This document shows positions 7,214 through 16,695 of a stretch of DNA of 64,000 nt, piece by piece. The notes under the pieces are model-generated. The model made no database searches. It was given only the letters and a program-made list of their open reading frames with translations, and was not told the DNA's origin. The stretch is from an uncultured bacterium (GTDB taxonomy: Bacteria > Verrucomicrobiota > Verrucomicrobiia > CAIQCK01): the NCBI GenBank assembly GCA_903870275.1, contig CAIQCK010000031.1, positions 1 through 64,000 on the forward strand, in the 5' to 3' direction. The stretch's first letter is position 1. Every line of letters starts with the position of its first letter. Both the position numbers and the translations under genes were made by a program.

Positions 7214-9328
7214 ATGTTGAAAGAGCGGCTTTATTACCTAATCAAGCCCTTACTGCCTTGGCGGTTGCGCATGGCTTTGCGAAGGGTGCTGGCCGGGAGA
7301 AAACGGCGGCAGTGGAAGGATGTTTGGCCGATGAATCCGTCAGCAGACCGCCCGCCCGATGGCTGGCCCGGCTGGCCGGATGGCAAAAAATTCGCTTTTG
7401 TCCTTACCCACGATGTCGAAGGCCCCAGAGGCTTGGCCAAGTGCCGGCAACTGGCGCAATTCGAGATGAAGTTGGGTTTCCGCTCTTCATTCAACCTTGT
7501 TCCTGAGGGTGATTACACCGTCCCGCCTGAATTGCGCGCGGAACTGACACAGAGCGGTTTCGAGATAGGCGTGCATGACCTGCACCACGACGGCAAGCTC
7601 TACAACAACCGGCAGGACTTCGCCCGAAAGGCGGCGCAGATCAACCATTACCTCAAAGAATGGGGCGCCATTGGTTTCCGATCGGGCTTCATGCTCCACA
7701 ATCTGGATTGGGCCCACGACATCGGCGCGTTTTACGACGGATCCACCTTCGACACCGATCCTTTCGAACCGCAGCCGGATGGGATGGGGACCATCTTCCC
7801 ATTTTGGGTCTCCCAACCGGACAGGCCGGGATATGTGGAGCTTCCTTACACACTGTGCCAGGACTCCACGCTTTTCCTGGTTCTGCAGGAAACCACGGCG
7901 GACATCTGGATTCGAAAACTGGACTGGGTGGCGCAACACGGCGGCATGGCGCTCGTCAACGTCCATCCGGATTACATTCGCTTTGAAGGCGAAGCGGCTT
8001 CGGAGCGAACCTACCCGGTTGCTTTCTACGAAAAACTTTTGCGTCACGTGTGTGACCGCTACGGCTCGTCGGCGTGGTGTTGCCTGCCCAGGGACGTGGC
8101 GGCCTTCGCGGCACCGCTCAAGTTGAAGCTTCGTCCGAGGCCAAAGCGCGTTTGCATGCTCAGCTACTCGGATTACGCGGAGGACACGCGGGTCATTCGT
8201 TATGCGGAAACCCTGGCTGACCGGGGCGACCACGTGGATATGCTGGCCTTGCGACCGAAGCCTGAAAGCTTGACGCAGGAGAAAATCGGCAACGTCAACC
8301 TGTTTCGCATTCAGATGCGGTTTGGCAAGACGGAGCGTTCCCCCCTGTCGTTTCTTTATCGTCTGGCGCGTTTCTTGTTCGTGGCCACACTGTGGATTGC
8401 CCGCCAGCACGCGCGCGAACGCTACGACTTGATCCATGTCCATAACGTGCCGGATTTTCTGGTGTTTGCCGCCGCCTATCCCAGACTGACCGGCGCCAAG
8501 GTGATCCTCGACATCCACGACATTGTTCCGGAGTTTTATGCCAGCAAGTTTGGCATCGGCGAGAACACCCCCATCGTCTCCCTGCTGAGATGGATGGAGC
8601 GCCTCTCGGCCAAGTGGGCGGATCACGTGATCATTGCGAACCATCTTTGGCTGCACAAGTATGCGTCCAGAACCGGCGCGGACGGCAAGTGCTCCGTCTT
8701 CATCAATAATGTGGATGCGGACATTTTCCACCCGCGTCCGCGCACCCGGCACGACGGCAAGACCATCCTCTTGTTTCCGGGCGGCCTTCAAAGACATCAG
8801 GGGTTGGACATCGCCATTGGTGCCTTTTGCAAAATCAACGAGGAACTGCCGGATGCGGAATTTCACATTTACGGTGACGGCAGCATGAAGGAGGTGTGGA
8901 TAGACCTGTGCAGAAGGCTCGGTCTGGACGGCAAGGTTCGTTTCTTTGATCCGGTGCCGGTGCGTCAGATCGCCGGCATCATGGCCAACGCCGACATCGG
9001 CGTCGTCCCCAAGCGCGCCGACTCTTTCGGCAACGAAGCCTACAGCACCAAGATCATGGAATTCATGTCGCTTGGTGTCCCGGTCGTGGCATCGAACACC
9101 AAGATAGACCGGTACTATTTTAACGATTCCGTGGTCTGTTTTTTTGAATCGGGCGACCGCGACGGCCTTGCCGAGGCCGTGCTGCGCGTGGTGCGCGACG
9201 AGACGTTCCGCCGGCAGCTTGTCTCGCACGCTTCCGAGTATGCCGCCCAAAACACATGGCAGACTCGCAAGGCCGGTTATCTCGAACTGGTGGATTCTCT
9301 TTGCGCTGGGACGCGCAAAGGCGCTTGA
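7214..9328 (+). CDS. Fusion of a polysaccharide-deacetylase-like domain and a GT4 glycosyltransferase
   Basis: 704 residues. Residues about 50-300 resemble the NodB/polysaccharide deacetylase fold: FAFVLTHDVEG in place of TFDDG, GFEIGVHDLHHDG for the metal-binding histidines, and AIGFRSGFM for the arginine loop. From about residue 310 a GT-B glycosyltransferase of family 4 begins (KRVCMLSYSDYAEDTRVIRYAETLADRG), with the C-terminal donor-binding part ...VVPKRADSFGNEAYSTKIMEFMSLGVPVVAS, which has the E-x7-E arrangement. The fusion would put deacetylation and sugar transfer on one cytoplasmic polypeptide. The gene begins 150 bp after the chain-length gene. Which sugar is transferred is unknown. 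The deacetylase half could be catalytically altered because its first motif lacks the usual DD pair. Confidence 0.87.
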   Translation: MLKERLYYLIKPLLPWRLRMALRRVLAGRKRRQWKDVWPMNPSADRPPDGWPGWPDGKKFAFVLTHDVEGPRGLAKCRQLAQFEMKLGFRSSFNLVPEGDYTVPPELRAELTQSGFEIGVHDLHHDGKLYNNRQDFARKAAQINHYLKEWGAIGFRSGFMLHNLDWAHDIGAFYDGSTFDTDPFEPQPDGMGTIFPFWVSQPDRPGYVELPYTLCQDSTLFLVLQETTADIWIRKLDWVAQHGGMALVNVHPDYIRFEGEAASERTYPVAFYEKLLRHVCDRYGSSAWCCLPRDVAAFAAPLKLKLRPRPKRVCMLSYSDYAEDTRVIRYAETLADRGDHVDMLALRPKPESLTQEKIGNVNLFRIQMRFGKTERSPLSFLYRLARFLFVATLWIARQHARERYDLIHVHNVPDFLVFAAAYPRLTGAKVILDIHDIVPEFYASKFGIGENTPIVSLLRWMERLSAKWADHVIIANHLWLHKYASRTGADGKCSVFINNVDADIFHPRPRTRHDGKTILLFPGGLQRHQGLDIAIGAFCKINEELPDAEFHIYGDGSMKEVWIDLCRRLGLDGKVRFFDPVPVRQIAGIMANADIGVVPKRADSFGNEAYSTKIMEFMSLGVPVVASNTKIDRYYFNDSVVCFFESGDRDGLAEAVLRVVRDETFRRQLVSHASEYAAQNTWQTRKAGYLELVDSLCAGTRKGA

Positions 9329-9369
9329 GGCACGCGCGGAGACCGGCGAAAGACTTCAACGGTATTCTC

Positions 9370-10248
9370 ATGCCAGTCCGTCTGGATCGCTTGCTGACGC
9401 TGTGGCTGTTCCAACCGCTGCGGCGCTCGGTTTGGAAAACGGGCGGATTCCGCCTGCCCGTGTTGATGTATCACAGTGTTTCGGACGAGTCCGAGGCTGG
9501 AGTGCCTCCATACTACCGGACATCCACCAGCCCGAGAGCTTTTGCCGGGCACATGGCGCTGCTGCGGGCGCATGGCTTCCAGACGGTGAGTTTAAAAACC
9601 GGCCTGCGGATGCTCCGCGGCGAAGATGCCGCGCGGGAGAAATCCGTGGTGTTGACCTTCGACGACGGATTTCGCGACTTTCGCACGGCGGCTTTTCCGG
9701 TCCTGCGGCAATACGGGTTTAACGCCACCGTCTTTTTGACCACCGCTTTCGTTGGTCAAAAGCCGGATCGTTTCAAAATGCGGGAATGTCTGACGTGGGG
9801 CGACGTGCGGGAATTGCAGCAGGCCGGAATGGAGTTTGGTTCCCACACGGTGAACCACTCGATGCTGGTTGATCTGGCGTGGAAGGACGTCGAAAAAGAA
9901 GTGCGTGTTTCGAAAGCTGAAATCGAACAACACCTTGGCGAGCGTGTGATTTCGTTCGCTTATCCTTATGCATTTCCAAGCTTGCGCACGGATTTCGTCG
10001 GCCGTCTCGGCCGGCTTTTGCGGGAAACGGGCTACGAATGTTGCGTCACGACGGACATTGGCAGTGCGAGCGCGGCGAGCGATGCGTTTGCCATCCCCCG
10101 CCTTCCGGTGAACGGCGATGATGACGTGAACTTGTTGGAAGCCAAACTCGACGGAGGCTATGACTGGATGGCGGCGCCCCAACGCTTGTTCAAGACGCTC
10201 AAGCAATGGAGACGTTTCCGGGGGGGAATCAACCCGAGTGGCAACTGA
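9370..10248 (+). CDS. Polysaccharide deacetylase (NodB homology)
   Basis: 292 residues. The canonical metal site is present: LTFDDGFRDF (catalytic and metal aspartates), FGSHTVNHSML (the HxxxH metal histidines) and ISFAYPYAFPS for the later loop. Enzymes of this family remove N- or O-acetyl groups from polysaccharides or undecaprenyl-linked sugars using zinc or a similar metal. No signal peptide is evident, only an amphipathic basic N-terminus, so a cytoplasmic or membrane-associated role is possible. An earlier in-frame start would overlap the previous gene by more than 70 bases; the ATG at 370 of this kilobase gives a natural N-terminus. The end overlaps the next gene. Confidence 0.88.
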   Translation: MPVRLDRLLTLWLFQPLRRSVWKTGGFRLPVLMYHSVSDESEAGVPPYYRTSTSPRAFAGHMALLRAHGFQTVSLKTGLRMLRGEDAAREKSVVLTFDDGFRDFRTAAFPVLRQYGFNATVFLTTAFVGQKPDRFKMRECLTWGDVRELQQAGMEFGSHTVNHSMLVDLAWKDVEKEVRVSKAEIEQHLGERVISFAYPYAFPSLRTDFVGRLGRLLRETGYECCVTTDIGSASAASDAFAIPRLPVNGDDDVNLLEAKLDGGYDWMAAPQRLFKTLKQWRRFRGGINPSGN

Positions 10249-11209
10249 CGTGGATGTTTCCATCATCATCGTCAACTGGAATTCCGCGGCTTACGTGCAA
10301 GCGTGCGTCCGCTCCATCTATCAGCACACGCGCGACGTCCGTTTTGAGATCATCGTTGTGGACAGCGGATCGTTTGACGACTGCGGCGGCATGTTGGCGC
10401 GAGAGCATCCCCAAGTCCGCTTCATCCAAAGCGACAAGAACGTGGGATTCGCCAAAAGCAACAACCTGGCCGCCAGAGGCGCGGAGGGTCGCTTCCTGCT
10501 TTTCTTGAATCCCGACACCGAAGTGCGCGGCCCCGCGCTCCACAAGTTGTTCGACGCCGCCACGGCTCTTCCGGACGCAGGCGCACTGGGCGCGCGCCTT
10601 CTCAACAGCGACGGCACGTTGCAGACAAGCTGCCTTCAGGCTTTCCCGACTATTGCCAACCAGGTCCTCGATGCCGATCTTCTCAGGAAATGGTTTCCGC
10701 AAGCGCGGGTGTGGGGGACGGCTGCGTTGTATGCGAAAACGACGGACCCGATTCAAGTCGAGGGAATTTCCGGCGCGTGCCTGATGACATCGCGCGCGGT
10801 TTTTGACCGGGTGGGCGGCTTCAGCGAAGATTATTTCATGTATTACGAGGACATGGATTATTGCCTCAAGGTTCGCAAGGCGGGCCGGAACAACTATTTC
10901 GTGCCGGCGGCGGAAGTGGTGCACCATGGCGGCAAGAGCAGCGGCGGGGATTACAGCCGCACCGCCAGCGTGGTGATGGCGGAGTCGGGCTGGCGGTTTT
11001 TCCTCGCTCAACACGGCCGGGTTTACGCCGCCCTCTTCCGCGCGTGCATGGCAACGAAGGCGGTTTCGCGCTGTTGCATGCTGGCGTGTGTGCGTTGGCT
11101 CGCCCCCTCGACGCGCCGTCGGGAGCAGGCCAAAGCGGCGCTCGGCAAGTGGGTCTCAATCCTTCGCTGGTCGTTCGGCGGCGAAAAAACGGCGGCCCGT
11201 GTTCCATGA
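10238..11209 (+). CDS. Family 2 glycosyltransferase (rhamnosyltransferase-like)
   Basis: About 323 residues from a GTG that overlaps the previous stop by 11 bases; another GTG lies at 10250. The GT-A fold is clear: VSIIIVNWNSAAYVQACVRSIY at the N-terminus, EIIVVDSGSFDD, KNVGFAKSNNLAARGAEGRFLLFLNPDTEV (the DxD-type motif), then GISGACLMTSRAVFDRVGGFSEDYFMYYEDMDYCLKVRKAG, typical of rhamnosyltransferase-like members. It should add one residue to the lipid-linked repeat unit on the cytoplasmic face. The next gene starts 14 bases after it. Donor and acceptor are not predictable from sequence. Confidence 0.92.
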   Translation: MATDVDVSIIIVNWNSAAYVQACVRSIYQHTRDVRFEIIVVDSGSFDDCGGMLAREHPQVRFIQSDKNVGFAKSNNLAARGAEGRFLLFLNPDTEVRGPALHKLFDAATALPDAGALGARLLNSDGTLQTSCLQAFPTIANQVLDADLLRKWFPQARVWGTAALYAKTTDPIQVEGISGACLMTSRAVFDRVGGFSEDYFMYYEDMDYCLKVRKAGRNNYFVPAAEVVHHGGKSSGGDYSRTASVVMAESGWRFFLAQHGRVYAALFRACMATKAVSRCCMLACVRWLAPSTRRREQAKAALGKWVSILRWSFGGEKTAARVP

Positions 11210-11222
11210 ACGGATTCAACGC

Positions 11223-12098
11223 ATGAACCGCACTGCCTACGTCCTGGTGACGCCTGCCCGCAACGAGGAGGCGACCGTGGAGACCACAATCCAGTCCGTG
11301 CTGGCACAAACGATTTTGCCGCAGGAGTGGATCATCGTCAGCGACGGTTCGACCGATCGGACGGATCAGATCGTTGAACGTTACACGAGCAAACATCCAT
11401 TCATTTCGCTTCTGCGATTGAACAACAGGGGCACACGCAGTTTCGCTTCGGTTGTGTTTGCCACCGAGGCTGGATACAAGGCGCTGGAGACCAGGGATTA
11501 CGACTACATTGGCTTGCTGGACGCGGACGTTCGTTTCAAGCCCGACTATTTTGCCAGTCTGATTCAACGGTTTGAGGCCAATCCGCGATTGGGGCTTGCC
11601 GGCGGATTGGTGCCGGATGTGATCAATGGAAAGGTCATCCCATCCCCGCCGCAGAATCTGAAAGAAATCGCCGGCGCAACCCAGTTCTTCCGGCGGTCCT
11701 GTTTCGAATCGCTGGGCGGGCTGATGCCCATTCCCGAGGGTGGGTGGGATGCGATTACCAGCGTCCAGGCGCGGCGCAACGGCTACGAAACGCAGACGTT
11801 TCCCGACCTGATCGTGGAACACTTGAAGTTCCGCTGCGGCAGTGAAGGCCATGCCCTTCGTCGCCGCTGGCAGATGGGTGTGCGGGATTACGCGCTGGGC
11901 AATGACCCGGTGTTTCAGTGTTTTAAATGCGCCTTTCGCGGGTGGGAACCGCCATTTTTAATCGGTTCGCTGACGAGGCTCTGCGGCTATGCCTGGTGTG
12001 TCCTCAGTCGGCGCGCGCGTTATCTGTCCCCCGATTTGGTTGCCATCATTCGCGCCGAACAGCGGGCTCGATTGTTTTCCTGGAAAAAAACCGAGTGA
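11223..12098 (+). CDS. Family 2 glycosyltransferase
   Basis: About 291 residues. The N-terminus AYVLVTPARNEEATVETTIQSVLAQT and IIVSDGSTDRTDQIVERY are classic GT2, with DYIGLLDADVRF as the DxD site. A later block, FRRSCFESLGGLMPIPEGGWDAI, contains the acceptor-side GGW motif. No clear multi-pass membrane region is present. It is tightly packed between the previous GT2 and the secreted beta-helix protein, which suggests co-transcription. Substrates unknown. Confidence 0.9.
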   Translation: MNRTAYVLVTPARNEEATVETTIQSVLAQTILPQEWIIVSDGSTDRTDQIVERYTSKHPFISLLRLNNRGTRSFASVVFATEAGYKALETRDYDYIGLLDADVRFKPDYFASLIQRFEANPRLGLAGGLVPDVINGKVIPSPPQNLKEIAGATQFFRRSCFESLGGLMPIPEGGWDAITSVQARRNGYETQTFPDLIVEHLKFRCGSEGHALRRRWQMGVRDYALGNDPVFQCFKCAFRGWEPPFLIGSLTRLCGYAWCVLSRRARYLSPDLVAIIRAEQRARLFSWKKTE

Positions 12099-12141
12099 AC
12101 GCTTGCGAAGCCATGGTTTCCGTCGATCCCAACCATCAGAA

Positions 12142-13812
12142 ATGATCCGAGACATGATGCAATTCCATTCCATATCCATACGCTTCTCGTTGCTGGTGCT
12201 TGCTCTGGGAATCTCCATGTGCGGCGCGTCGGCCGAAACCTATTATGTGGATTACGAAAAAGGCGATGATGCCAGGGATGGGCGGTCCACAGCCGCTTCG
12301 TGGAAGCATTGTCCGGGTGACGCCAGCGCCACGCAGGTTCCACAGGCGGCGGCCTTGAGCCCGGGCGACACGGTCAGGTTCAAGGGGGGTGTTCACTATG
12401 GCGGCATGATTCATCTGGCATTCAATGGCGCGGTCCATAACCCGGTCACCTACGACGGCAACCTTTTGGCCGACTGGGGCAAAGGCAAGGCGGTGATCGA
12501 TGGCGAGTATTTGAACGACGATGCGCGCCGTTACGGTTTCCTGGCCGATGCCGGTGCAAGCCATGTCGTCATCAGGAATTTTGAAGTCGTGCATCTCGGT
12601 GGAGCGCCCGTTCTTCAGAATCCCACCACCAGCAAGCCACAACCCGTGTATAACCCGGGCTATGGCGTGTATTTGCGCGATGCCGAGGATGTGGAGGTGC
12701 GCGATTGCTATTTCCATGAGTTGGGGATTTGGACCAACGGGCCGCCGGCGTCTTCTCAAAACGGCTTGGGCGGATTTGGCATCTATGCGTTTGGCGTGGA
12801 CGGTCTGAAGGTCGCCAATTGCGAATTCACCCGGATGGAAAAAGGAATTCGCATCTCGCCGGGGCAGTATGGACGGAACAAGTCCGCGCGGCGAGTGCTC
12901 ATCACGGATTGCGATTTCCACAATTACATGCGCTGGCTGCTCGAGCTATCCACGAGCGGTGACGGCACGATGCTGGACGATATTACGGTGTGTCATTGTC
13001 AGTTCCACGATTTCACGGAATACGACAAAGACTCATGGCAGGGCGCGGGGCCGAATCCTCATACGGACGGCATTATTCTGGGCGTTTCCGAAACATACAA
13101 GAATCGCACTTACGGCGTCATACGGTTGCATTCCAATTATTTTTATCAAAACGCGACCAACGGCGGGGGAACGGCGATGATTTTCCTGACCACGATGGGT
13201 GGGAACGTCCAAATCTACAACAACGTTTTTGTCAATGTCCGGCATTCGCTTGGAGCGATTTATGCCCAGGACGGCCCGCTGCAGGGATCGGGAGACACAC
13301 CTCCCAATTTTGAGATTTATAATAATTCGTTCTTTGACGAGAAATCTGCGGTGACGTTGAGGACCGTGACCGAGGGCGGGGAATTGAATCGCGGCACCGT
13401 CAGGATTTTGAACAACGTGTTTTACAAATCGGTGGGTGACGGGGCGTTTTCGGTGATATTCTACGACCCCAATAGTGTCCCGCAGATGTTGGATTATAAT
13501 TGTTACTACACTCCCCGCCCGGACCAGCTTATCATGGAGCGTATCGTTCCGGGCGGCAAAGCGTATGCGACTTTGGCGCAAGCCAGGAGCACATGGGGTT
13601 GGGAAGTGCATGGCCTGAGTGCAAACCCCAATTATAGGGACGTCAGCTCCGGCATAGGGTTGAACAGCAGCCAGAACGATCTGCATCTATGGAACAACTC
13701 CCCTTGCATTCATACGGGCACGAACCTGTATGGCATGTTCACGGTCGACAAAGACGGGTCATCCCGTCCGCCAGCGGGGAACTGGGAAGTCGGGGCCTTT
13801 GGAAGAAAATGA
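12142..13812 (+). CDS. Secreted right-handed parallel beta-helix (pectate-lyase-like) protein
   Basis: About 556 residues. A signal peptide follows the start (ISIRFSLLVLALGISMCGASA, then ETYYVDYEKGDD). The YYVD...GDDARDGRSTAASWK beginning and repeated strands such as VVIRNFEVVHLGG, VEVRDCYFHELGI, LKVANCEFTRMEKG and VQIYNNVFVNV mark a right-handed beta-helix of the pectate lyase/NosD type. In polysaccharide loci such proteins act on the polymer in the periplasm as lyases, hydrolases or C5 epimerases, and help clear or trim it. I cannot assign a catalytic residue. ATGs at 12142 and 12154 are both possible starts. Confidence 0.82.
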   Translation: MIRDMMQFHSISIRFSLLVLALGISMCGASAETYYVDYEKGDDARDGRSTAASWKHCPGDASATQVPQAAALSPGDTVRFKGGVHYGGMIHLAFNGAVHNPVTYDGNLLADWGKGKAVIDGEYLNDDARRYGFLADAGASHVVIRNFEVVHLGGAPVLQNPTTSKPQPVYNPGYGVYLRDAEDVEVRDCYFHELGIWTNGPPASSQNGLGGFGIYAFGVDGLKVANCEFTRMEKGIRISPGQYGRNKSARRVLITDCDFHNYMRWLLELSTSGDGTMLDDITVCHCQFHDFTEYDKDSWQGAGPNPHTDGIILGVSETYKNRTYGVIRLHSNYFYQNATNGGGTAMIFLTTMGGNVQIYNNVFVNVRHSLGAIYAQDGPLQGSGDTPPNFEIYNNSFFDEKSAVTLRTVTEGGELNRGTVRILNNVFYKSVGDGAFSVIFYDPNSVPQMLDYNCYYTPRPDQLIMERIVPGGKAYATLAQARSTWGWEVHGLSANPNYRDVSSGIGLNSSQNDLHLWNNSPCIHTGTNLYGMFTVDKDGSSRPPAGNWEVGAFGRK

Positions 13813-13982
13813 GAGGACCTGTGATGACGCAACACGTTCCCAGCAGCGCGGTAAAGAGGGGACTGCGATGCCGGTGTCTTGCATGGTCGCCGGGCCGTTT
13901 GGAAGTGTCCTTGCCGGGTCCGGCGAATTTCGGCTTGAGGAACCTCCTTTGGAGTGGCATGGTCGTCGGTTGAGACATTTGT

Positions 13983-15344
13983 ATGGAGAGTCCTTTTGGG
14001 TATTTGCAGGAAACGATAGGGTTGAGCGGCTATGCGGTGTTGTTCGCCGCCGTGATGGCGTTTTTGATTCTGGTGTTGCCACGCCGTTATGCCTTGCTGC
14101 CTTTGCTGGTCACCTGTTTTTACATGACCTTGGGCCAGGTGGTGCTGATCTTCGGTTTCCACTTCACCATGTTTCGCGCCCTGATTTTCATTGGCTGGGT
14201 TCGAATTCTGTTGCGCGGCGAATATGTGGGGATCAAGTGGACTTCTTTGGACAAAATATTTCTATGGTGGGTTGTCATCAGCTTTATCACGGGTTCGATA
14301 CTCACTCCCACAGGTGAAGGCGTCCAGAACCGGCTCGGTTTTGCCTACAACGCGTTGGGGTCCTTTTTCTTCGTCCGCTGCCTTGTGCGGGACTGGGACG
14401 ATTGGCTCGTTCTGACTCGCGGGTTGGCTGTCATTTTCATTCCGTTGGCCATCTCCATGCTCGTTGAGAAATTCACGGCCCGGAACGCATTTGCCGTGTT
14501 CGGAGGAGTGCCTCCGGAGACGTTCGAGCGCGAAGGCAGTTTGCGCTGCCAAGGTCCGTTTGCGCACCCGATTCTGGCGGGAACCATGGGTGCCACGACA
14601 TTCCCGTTGTTGTTCGGGGTTTGGAGGGGGTCTACGAATGGACGAGACCGGTCGCTGGCGGTGATCGGCATGGTGTGTTCGGTGATTGTGGTTTTTGCTT
14701 CCGCTTCAAGCGGTCCTCTGGGCGCCTGGCTCTTTGCAATCATCTGTTTGGCCCTGTGGAGATATCGCTTGCAGTTGTATCGTTTCAGGAGGGGGCTGGT
14801 TTGGGGCCTGATTATCGCTCAGTTGTTCATGAAATCGCCGGTGTGGTATCTCTTCGGCAAGTTGAGCGTGTTCTCGGGCGGAACGGGATGGCACCGATCC
14901 ATGGTGATTGATCAGGCTCTCAAACATTTCCAAGAATGGTGGCTGGTGGGCACGACGTTTACGGCGCATTGGGACGAACCCAGCATTCTCCCTCTGGACC
15001 CGGACAACATTGATATTACCAACCAGTATATCATCGAGGGCATCTCCGGAGGTCTGATCAAAATGGTCCTCTTCATCGCCGTTATCGTCTCCTGCTTCCG
15101 GATGATTGGCCGTGTTCTCAGGTCGCTGGAAGGTATTTCATATGAGAGACAGATGCTGGTGTGGGGAATTGGGTGCGCGTTTACCGCTCACGTCATTTCC
15201 TTCCTTTCCGTCTCGTATTTTGATCAGACCGTGGTGATTTACTACGTGCTTCCCACCATCGTGGCGTCACTTGCCACCTCTGTTCAGGAGGAGACGGCAG
15301 GAGGGGATAATTCGGTGGCGCTCGAACCGGCGATGGCGTCCTAA
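13983..15344 (+). CDS. Wzy/O-antigen-ligase-like polytopic membrane protein
   Basis: 453 residues with many hydrophobic segments (for example YAVLFAAVMAFLILVLP, LLPLLVTCFYMTLGQVVLIF, MVCSVIVVFASASSGPLGAWLF and VLFIAVIVSCFRMIG). A large periplasmic loop near residues 295-345 contains GGTGWHRSMVIDQALKHFQEWWLVG, similar to the WaaL/Wzy loop where R, H and the G-x-x-H-like residues act. In this context the likely job is repeat-unit polymerisation in the periplasm. A ligase that joins the polymer to an acceptor is the alternative. Confidence 0.8.
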   Translation: MESPFGYLQETIGLSGYAVLFAAVMAFLILVLPRRYALLPLLVTCFYMTLGQVVLIFGFHFTMFRALIFIGWVRILLRGEYVGIKWTSLDKIFLWWVVISFITGSILTPTGEGVQNRLGFAYNALGSFFFVRCLVRDWDDWLVLTRGLAVIFIPLAISMLVEKFTARNAFAVFGGVPPETFEREGSLRCQGPFAHPILAGTMGATTFPLLFGVWRGSTNGRDRSLAVIGMVCSVIVVFASASSGPLGAWLFAIICLALWRYRLQLYRFRRGLVWGLIIAQLFMKSPVWYLFGKLSVFSGGTGWHRSMVIDQALKHFQEWWLVGTTFTAHWDEPSILPLDPDNIDITNQYIIEGISGGLIKMVLFIAVIVSCFRMIGRVLRSLEGISYERQMLVWGIGCAFTAHVISFLSVSYFDQTVVIYYVLPTIVASLATSVQEETAGGDNSVALEPAMAS

Positions 15345-15507
15345 GCAGAGAGTCTGAAACTCCTGCGGCCAATGGCTGTCACGGGGTTTCATCCGCGGAA
15401 ACAGGATCGTGCAGTGTGCCGGTATTGGTGACGACGGACAACCGGCTGTCGCCGGCTGAAAAAACGCGGCGGTTTATTCCCGATGTTGTCGGCGGTTAGA
15501 GCCGAAC

Positions 15508-16671
15508 ATGACCGTAGATGTGTATAACGAGGGGCTGAAGTTCAACGCGCTGCAGGAGGATTGGCGCCGGTTGCAGCGCCATCCCAACACCGATCTGGAC
15601 CACTTCGCCCTTTACTTGAGCCATCAGGGATCGTCTGCCCGGCCCTGGGTGATGGCAGTGAAAAACGCAGAAGCTGTTGAGTGCATTGTGGTGGGGCGAA
15701 TGGATGCCGGGCGCGCTACGGTGGATTTGGGTTATTGGACCATCGGGTTGGGTCGCATGACGTCATTGAGGATTCTCACAGAAGGGGTGCTTGGAACCAT
15801 GTCCGCCGAGGCGGCCGGATTGGTGATTCAAAAACTTTGTGAAAGCTTGGTTGCCGGCGCAGCCGACAGGGTTGTGCTTTGCAACATGAGGACCGATCAT
15901 GTATTGGTCCAGGCTGCCCGAAACGTATCCGCGCGATTCCTTCCGACGATGCTGTCAGAGCCGCAACCCCACAGGCGGATGCAGTTGCCGGATGACGCCG
16001 CGGCCTTTTGGTCGGGCTTGAGCAGGAAGCATCGTTATTGGTTGAAGCGGCTCGCCAAGCAGGTTGAGAGCGACTTTCCGAAATCACTGGAATACGAATC
16101 AATCAAAAGCCCGGCCCAAGTGGATTCCCTTTGTGACGTGGTGGAGCAGGTGGCCAGAAAGACCTACCAGCGTGGGTTGAGAGTCGGGTTCAAGAACGAC
16201 GGTTTTCACCGGGACAGGTGCAGGCTGTTTGCTGAAAAGGGGTTCTTCCGGGGATGGGTGTTGCGGCTTGGAGGAGTTCCCCGGGCTTTCTGGTTGGGGT
16301 GCGTTTACGGCGATACGTTTCACTCCGAATTCACGGGGTATGATTCGGATTTCAGAAAATACGAGTTGGGGTCCTTGATGTTTGCACACATGGTTGAGGA
16401 ACTGATTCTTGAGAAGATACGATTCGTTGATTTTGGATTGGGGGACGCGCTTTACAAACAACGGTTTGGAAGCGAGTCGTGGGAAGAGTGTGATCTGGCG
16501 CTTTGCGCGCCGACGGCCCGGAACCGGATCATGACGTTGCTCGCCCAAGCGGTCAAGGGGTGCAGGATGGTGGCCATGAAACTTCCTTTCGTCGGCCGGC
16601 TCAAACGCGCCTGGCGCGACCGTGTGGCGCGAGAGGCGAGGGGGCGGCAAGACAATGATGCCGAGGCGTAA
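15508..16671 (+). CDS. GNAT/FemAB-like protein of the polysaccharide locus
   Basis: 387 residues. The C-terminal half has the CelD/BcsL-type GNAT pattern: FWSGLSRKHRYWLKRLAKQVESDFP, FRGWVLRLGGVPRAFWLGCVYGDTFHSEFTGYDSDFRKYELGSLMFAHMVEEL and IRFVDFGLGDALYKQRFGSESWEE. These blocks are shared with acyl- or aminoacyl-transferases that sit in cellulose and capsule loci. The N-terminal 130 residues are poorly conserved. The protein has no signal peptide. Substrate and even the transferred group are unknown; polysaccharide decoration is inferred from position before the flippase. Confidence 0.72.
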   Translation: MTVDVYNEGLKFNALQEDWRRLQRHPNTDLDHFALYLSHQGSSARPWVMAVKNAEAVECIVVGRMDAGRATVDLGYWTIGLGRMTSLRILTEGVLGTMSAEAAGLVIQKLCESLVAGAADRVVLCNMRTDHVLVQAARNVSARFLPTMLSEPQPHRRMQLPDDAAAFWSGLSRKHRYWLKRLAKQVESDFPKSLEYESIKSPAQVDSLCDVVEQVARKTYQRGLRVGFKNDGFHRDRCRLFAEKGFFRGWVLRLGGVPRAFWLGCVYGDTFHSEFTGYDSDFRKYELGSLMFAHMVEELILEKIRFVDFGLGDALYKQRFGSESWEECDLALCAPTARNRIMTLLAQAVKGCRMVAMKLPFVGRLKRAWRDRVAREARGRQDNDAEA

Positions 16672-16695
16672 ACGGATGCTTCGGGTTTTTACGGG

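Noticed and set aside
7487-9250. Long - strand frame opposite the deacetylase-GT4 fusion
   Set aside because: The + strand product has clear enzyme motifs, and the minus frame has none.
15442-15455. CCGGC/GCCGG hairpin followed by an A-run
   Set aside because: The A-run is on the wrong side for a + strand terminator and no gene on the minus strand ends here.
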